A DNA stretch of 64,000 nt. It comes from Citrus sinensis. Lineage: Eukaryota > Streptophyta > Magnoliopsida > Sapindales > Rutaceae. The DNA is taken from NCBI RefSeq assembly GCF_022201045.2, contig NC_068560.1, positions 38,651,001 to 38,715,000 of the forward strand, in the 5' to 3' direction. The notes under the pieces were generated by a model. That model did not search any database and was not told the origin of the DNA. It saw nothing but the letters and a program-made list of their open reading frames with translations. Shown piece after piece: positions 60,066 to 64,000 of the stretch. The translations under genes and the position numbers were made by a program. Each line of letters opens with the position of its first letter. The first letter of the stretch is position 1.

Positions 60066-61583
60066 TTATTGGTGTAGGGAGTGCAGCAGCCCTCGACCCT
60101 TTATGGCCTCGTACACCTCATCCAGGGGCATCTTCAAGGGAGTGTACCGCCCATAGTCCTGGTTCTGGTCGACCAGATGCACTGCTCTTTCTCTGTTTGC
60201 CCCACTGTGAGTTGGGGGCGGTGGGAGTGCTTCTGGTCTGCTCGTCCTGCTACCGTGGGAATGTTGATGAAGATCGCCGGATGCCGGATCATGTCTTCTC
60301 CAAGGCTCCCTAGCTGGGGAACGAGGAGGTGGCGCCCTGCTGCGCTGATACTGTGGCGGCCTCTGATGAGGCTGGTAAGCAATTACCCTACCTCCTGCTC
60401 CACTACCGGAGATCTGGTGGTCCCTCCTCCTGATCGGCCCATTAGTTGGTAATGCTTTCTTCTCTTTCCTCCCTAACCCTTCCAACTGGTCTGTCTTGAT
60501 CCGTGCAGCCTTCTCCTCCTCAATCTCGATGTCTCTTTTAGCCTGTTCGTATGCGGCTGCATACGTTTGAATAGCTGGGCTTCTCAAATTGTACCACAGC
60601 CTTCCTATCTTCACCCCTTCTTTCAGTCCCCTTAACGCCTGAGGGTGGTTGAAGGCTCCCAAGTCGAGGACAGCCCGATGAAACCTCTTGATGAATTCCC
60701 GAAGGGTTTCTTGCTCCCCCTGTTTCATGCTCTTCAGCTCCATCATGTCATCTTCCGGTGACATTGCCCCACTAAACTGCTCTGCGAATTCCTGGCACAT
60801 CTGCTCGAAGGTTTTTATGCTGCCCCGAGGAAGTTTCCTGTACCATTCTCGTGCACGTCCCTCAAGGGATAGTGGGAACACCCTGCACCTTTGGGATGGA
60901 GATAATCCATGTACCCCCGTTATGTCGTTGAAGCGCTCCATGTGCATCAGCGGGTCAGTTCTTCCCGAGTATCTGAGGTCGGGGAGGCGGAAATCTCTCG
61001 GAATAACTGCCCTCATGATCTCTGCTGCGAGCGGTGATTCCCCGTCCAGCATTATCCTCCAACCAGGGGCTCTGTTCCTCCCTTGCATGTCATCAATTAT
61101 TTGCGCTAGCCTTCGCACTTCCTCCTCCAGCTGTCCTGCGCGACCAGGGTCGCGCGCTGCAGCTTGATCCCGCTCTCGCTCTACATCATGTAAGTGTTGC
61201 CTCAGTTCTGTTTCCTCTGCATTCACCACCCCGTCGCCCCCGTCACAAGTCTGTCTTACCGGGGACTGCTCTCTTTCTCTATGAAATTCTCCCCGCAGAG
61301 GTACGTTACCTCTCTCACCACCAAATCTCCCAGCGGTTTGACTTCTCTCCGCACTATCGGTACCTGGTGCCGCTCCACCGCCTCTCACCCTTCCCTCTTG
61401 GGTTACCCTTCGCTCGTTCCGCAGCTCATGCAGGATGGTTGTCAAGGTTTCCATCTGCTTTTCCATTCGCTCCATCCGGTCGAACATGACTTTTTCCCGT
61501 GCTTCGCTGATTACCTCCCTCAGCGTCACGGAATCGTTAAGCCTTATGTCACCCCCTTGTGCGCTACTTCCTCCTATCTCCAT
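60066..61583 (-). CDS. gag polyprotein of the gypsy element
   Basis: 505 codons. An N-terminal coiled-coil part (MERMEKQMETLTTILHELRN), an Arg/Gln-rich linker, then the retrotransposon gag core (DPLMHMERFND, RCRVFPLSLEGRAREWYRKL, MKQGEQETLREFIKRFHRAV), and a basic Pro/Arg tail. It forms the virus-like particle that packages element RNA. The frame ends in GRGLLHSLHQ and TAA; the expected continuation to the zinc knuckle is in the -1 frame. Confidence 0.92.
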   Translation of the reverse strand: MEIGGSSAQGGDIRLNDSVTLREVISEAREKVMFDRMERMEKQMETLTTILHELRNERRVTQEGRVRGGGAAPGTDSAERSQTAGRFGGERGNVPLRGEFHREREQSPVRQTCDGGDGVVNAEETELRQHLHDVERERDQAAARDPGRAGQLEEEVRRLAQIIDDMQGRNRAPGWRIMLDGESPLAAEIMRAVIPRDFRLPDLRYSGRTDPLMHMERFNDITGVHGLSPSQRCRVFPLSLEGRAREWYRKLPRGSIKTFEQMCQEFAEQFSGAMSPEDDMMELKSMKQGEQETLREFIKRFHRAVLDLGAFNHPQALRGLKEGVKIGRLWYNLRSPAIQTYAAAYEQAKRDIEIEEEKAARIKTDQLEGLGRKEKKALPTNGPIRRRDHQISGSGAGGRVIAYQPHQRPPQYQRSRAPPPRSPAREPWRRHDPASGDLHQHSHGSRTSRPEALPPPPTHSGANRERAVHLVDQNQDYGRYTPLKMPLDEVYEAIKGRGLLHSLHQ

Positions 61584-61640
61584 TGCCTTTCGCTTACTCC
61601 ACCCCTCTTCTTGCTATCGACAGAAGCTTTTTGCTCTGGA

Positions 61641-61658
61641 TCCCCACAGACGGCGCCA
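61641..61658 (-). other. Primer-binding site
   Basis: Minus strand TGGCGCCGTCTGTGGGGA, starting three bases inside the 5' LTR end. The first 8-9 bases complement the 3' end of a tRNA ending in CGGCGCCA, the tRNA-Asp type common in plant gypsy elements. Confidence 0.75.
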
Positions 61659-61940
61659 AAATGTTGATGCGAGATTCCGGTTCTCCTCGTTCTACGATCA
61701 GGATCTCTGCTCGATCAACTTCGTCACGACCAGGAGGTCTCCTCGTCAGGCTTCTTCCCCGGAGGTCCCTGCGTACACAGATAAGTCAGAGTATGCCGGT
61801 TGTTTTCCCGGCGCAAACCCTCCGACGCTCAAGTCAGATATGAAGGTTCGGGAAAAGCTTGCCACAGGTCTTATGGCGTTTCTTGTGGTTTTCTCCCCTT
61901 TTCTCAAGAATGCCAACCCTTTTACCTTCGTTGGCTACCT

Positions 61941-61950
61941 TTTTATAGGC
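61941..61950 (-). promoter_or_regulatory. TATA-like box 2 in the 5' LTR
   Basis: Minus strand GCCTATAAAA, about 390 bp downstream of the first box, with the 56-bp repeats lying between the two. Either may be the true promoter. Confidence 0.5.
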
Positions 61951-62330
61951 TTCCTCTGAATCTCAGTCTTCCGCTCTTTTCGAGACGGTATGGGACTCCA
62001 ACTGCTGCGTTATGGGCAAAACATGGGATCTAGCGTGTTACGCCACGGTTCAGGGGAAAGCGTGGCTGCCATGGCTCTGGGAGACCTTGCGTGTTACGCC
62101 ACGGTTCTGGGGAAGGTGTGGCTGTCATGGCTCTGTGAGATCTTGCGTGTTACGCCACGGTTCTGGGGAAGGTGTGGCTGTCATGGCTCTGTGAGATCTT
62201 GCGTGTTACGTCGCGGTTCTGGGGAAAGCGTGGCTGTTGTGCCTAGATTCTCGTGCTGGAGAGCACGTCTTGCCAACTGCCGTCGACCGGGTCCCCTTGC
62301 CTCTCGATCTCTAGCCGGAATGGCCTTATG

Positions 62331-62340
62331 CCTTTTATAG
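62331..62340 (-). promoter_or_regulatory. TATA-like box 1 in the 5' LTR
   Basis: Minus strand CTATAAAAGG. In the expected place for the U3 promoter that drives gag-pol. Confidence 0.6.
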
Positions 62341-62519
62341 GAATTGGCCTCGCGGACGACAACATCGTGGACGAGCAGGATGTTTCTGCTCCTGTTCTTC
62401 CACGCGCCAGGCTTTAACGGAACACACCGGTTCGCAGAACTCCGCCATCAGATATCTGCTCGTCATTCCTGGTCCCTTCGACGCATTTGTCCCAAACAGT
62501 ATCCCTCCCAAACAATACG

Positions 62520-63004
62520 TATATTTAAAATTATGAATTTTATTTTTATCTACAATTGAGTGTAACTAAGTATTTTAGATATGTATTTCTAAATAGCAGT
62601 AAGTATTTATCGAACTTAATTAAGCTAGTTCAATTTAGGGCAAAGTCAACTCAATTTAGTTCATGAGTCAAATTTTTACTTAAAAAATTCCAAAGACTGA
62701 TGATAGAGTTATAATTTTTTGTTCAAACTCATTTTGTTAAAACTAATGTGGAATAAATTCACTAGTTAGAAGAAAACATAAAATAATGAAAATAAATCAA
62801 GATAAAAAGTACTTAATTCAAACAAAGTAAATAAATTATGCACGAAGGTTCGCAGACGGTCATTGCTATTTTCAAATCTAAGCTGAAGTGAAGCAATTAT
62901 TTCAAGCATATGTATGTTAAACAAACCTCGGTTAATTTTCATTAAATCAATGTAATGACAAAACTTTTCAGCACCATATTGTAATTAAAGCAATATTAGG
63001 GAGT
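62520..63004. other. AT-rich flank
   Basis: No gene or clear repeat is seen. Confidence 0.4.
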
Positions 63005-63119
63005 CCTTAAGTTACAATTTATGTAACTTATACTCAGACACATGAACAGTATGTGGTGTGGTGTGGGGCCCACACACTGTTTATGTGTGTGAGTGTAAGT
63101 TACATGAATGTAACTTAGG
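63005..63119. repeat. Near-perfect 115-bp hairpin repeat
   Basis: The left arm CCTTAAGTTACAATTTATGT ... CATGAACAGTATGTG pairs with the right arm CACACACTGTTTATGTG ... TTACATGAATGTAACTTAGG around GGGGCCC. The size and fold suit a tiny MITE; on transcription it would form a long stem. Confidence 0.8.
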
Positions 63120-63734
63120 TGGCGTTTGTTTTTTTAATTTAATGACTTAAAGTGACTTAACTTAATTAATTAAGTTAATTAGAGGTGTTTTTTTATAATT
63201 TAATGAGACTTTTTAGATAATTTTGACTTAATAAAATAAGCCATTTTTTTTCTTTTTATTTAATGGAGAAATCTGAATTAAGTCAATTACTTGCTAATGT
63301 CAAAAATATCCTTGTTTTATAATTTATTTTTCATGTCTATCCCAAAACTCACCCATAGACATTTACCCCACATAAAAATATCCCTATTTTTTCTTTCTTA
63401 TATTATATACGATAAAATTTAAAATTTATGGTATTTTATCTATTAAAATTCTAAAATAATTATGTATTCACTTGAATATAATTTTACTTATAAATGTTAA
63501 AATATTATGGTATTTAATTTATTATTTATTTGACATTCAAATTTAATAAGGATACAAATGTAAAAGTATATATTTTCAACTTTTTAAGTTGAAAAAAACA
63601 AACAACTTAATATTTATTTTCTGAGATTCAGACAAAAAAATAAATATATTATTCAGATTCAAACATTCAAATATATTCAGAATTTAAATTAATTTAAGTC
63701 TATTCAGATTTTAGACAAAAAAATAAACGCCACC
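63118..63734. mobile_element. PIF/Harbinger-like MITE (617 bp)
   Basis: Terminal inverted repeats GGTGGCGTTTGTTTTTTT and AAAAAAATAAACGCCACC, flanked by TTA at 63115-63117 and 63735-63737, the 3-bp target duplication of the PIF/Harbinger superfamily. No coding capacity. It abuts the hairpin repeat. Confidence 0.8.
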
Positions 63735-63868
63735 TTAGTGTTTACCGTAATATTAAAGTAGTTTCAACCAATTCTTATCATTATATCAATCCAGCGACGT
63801 GCCATGACAGCTGTTATTTGATGGAGAAATGCTGGTTAGTGAATCGCGTTGATGACTGGTGAAGGAAA

Positions 63869-63875
63869 TATAAAA
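63869..63875 (+). promoter_or_regulatory. Possible TATA box for a gene beyond the right edge
   Basis: TATAAAA in GAAATATAAAACGGTCCCC followed by less AT-rich sequence to the window end. No coding start is visible. Confidence 0.3.
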
Positions 63876-64000
63876 CGGTCCCCTGTTTGAATGGAGGAGC
63901 GAAGACGGAGTTTCCGCCAAATTTACAAGCTGCCTTGTCTTTCCATCTACAAAATTTCAAGATTATTAGATAAGGTTGACCGAGTACCGATGTCCCGACA

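Larger units (their letters stand above)
51113..62514 (-). mobile_element. Complete Ty3/gypsy LTR retrotransposon, Tat/Retand type
   Basis: An 11,402-bp element, transcribed on the minus strand, flanked by the perfect 5-bp target duplication ATACG (51108-51112 and 62515-62519). Two 853-bp LTRs with TG...CA ends differ at only five sites. Order from the 5' LTR: LTR (62514-61662), primer-binding site, gag, protease-RT-RNase H-second RNase H-integrase, a 121-bp tandem array, an opposite-strand ORF, polypurine tract, LTR (51965-51113). Integrase last marks Ty3/gypsy; the extra RNase H, antisense ORF and tandem-rich 3' region mark the Tat/Retand lineage. It is inactive as written because of breaks in gag-pol. 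Confidence 0.96.
61662..62514 (-). repeat. 5' LTR of the gypsy element
   Basis: 853 bp. Five transitions separate it from the 3' LTR (61794, 62171, 62236, 62298, 62352). The four-copy 56-bp repeat lies at about 62033-62249. Confidence 0.97.

Noticed and set aside
56491..61667. Plus-strand open frames of 80-174 codons opposite gag-pol
   Set aside because: GC-rich antisense shadows of gag and pol without domain resemblance, unlike the ORF at 52376-54412.

Overview
The window is nuclear DNA from a eudicot plant: split genes with GT-AG introns, AT-rich intergenic DNA full of small transposons, and plant-only families (AHL DNA-binding protein, PsbP-domain protein, plant HMG-CoA reductase, SWI3B). 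The codon style and element types would suit a Sapindales/Citrus-like tree, but I cannot prove the species from sequence alone.

Layout. 1-1097 (+): 3' end of an SDR42E/3beta-HSD-like membrane dehydrogenase. 3024-7196 (-): type II AT-hook/PPC protein. 9757-11647 (+): PPD3, a thylakoid-lumen PsbP-domain protein, apparently with two GC-AG introns. 11959-13978 (-): SWI3B, a chromatin-remodelling subunit, tail-to-tail with PPD3. 16010-19060 (-): RRM protein with a Tyr/Gln/Pro-rich tail. 23300-26623 (-): two dead tandem copies of a cinnamoyl-CoA-reductase-like (CRL) gene. 26942-32476: a Mutator-like element (MULE) with palindromic terminal repeats, a FAR1/FRS-type transposase carrying one in-frame TAG, and a six-copy 78-bp minisatellite. 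32811-33570: a foldback element between 44-bp direct repeats. 40755-43546 (+): an intact four-exon HMG-CoA reductase. 45416-45869 (+): a 96-aa single-pass membrane protein of unknown function. 51113-62514: a young Ty3/gypsy Tat/Retand-type LTR retrotransposon with perfect 5-bp target duplication, gag-pol on the minus strand, an antisense ORF on the plus strand, and a 121-bp tandem array. 63005-63734: a hairpin repeat abutting a TTA-flanked MITE. Several hAT-like MITEs with recognisable target duplications fill the gaps.

The genic part is one ancestral block. From memory of Arabidopsis, the same families lie in the same order but are split between two loci: chromosome 2 (At2g33630 SDR, 33620 AHL10, 33610 SWI3B, 33600/33590 CRL) and chromosome 1 (At1g76450 PPD3, 76460 RRM, 76470 CCR-like, 76490 HMG1). 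Here they are interleaved, as expected of the unfractionated ancestor. The genes do not form a pathway; they are neighbours by descent.

The 51-62.5 kb retrotransposon is the most structurally unusual object: nested opposite-strand coding regions, a hypervariable tandem array between pol and the 3' LTR, and LTRs with two TATA-like boxes separated by four 56-bp repeats. It is recent (5 differences in 853 bp between LTRs) yet already has three breaks in its reading frames.
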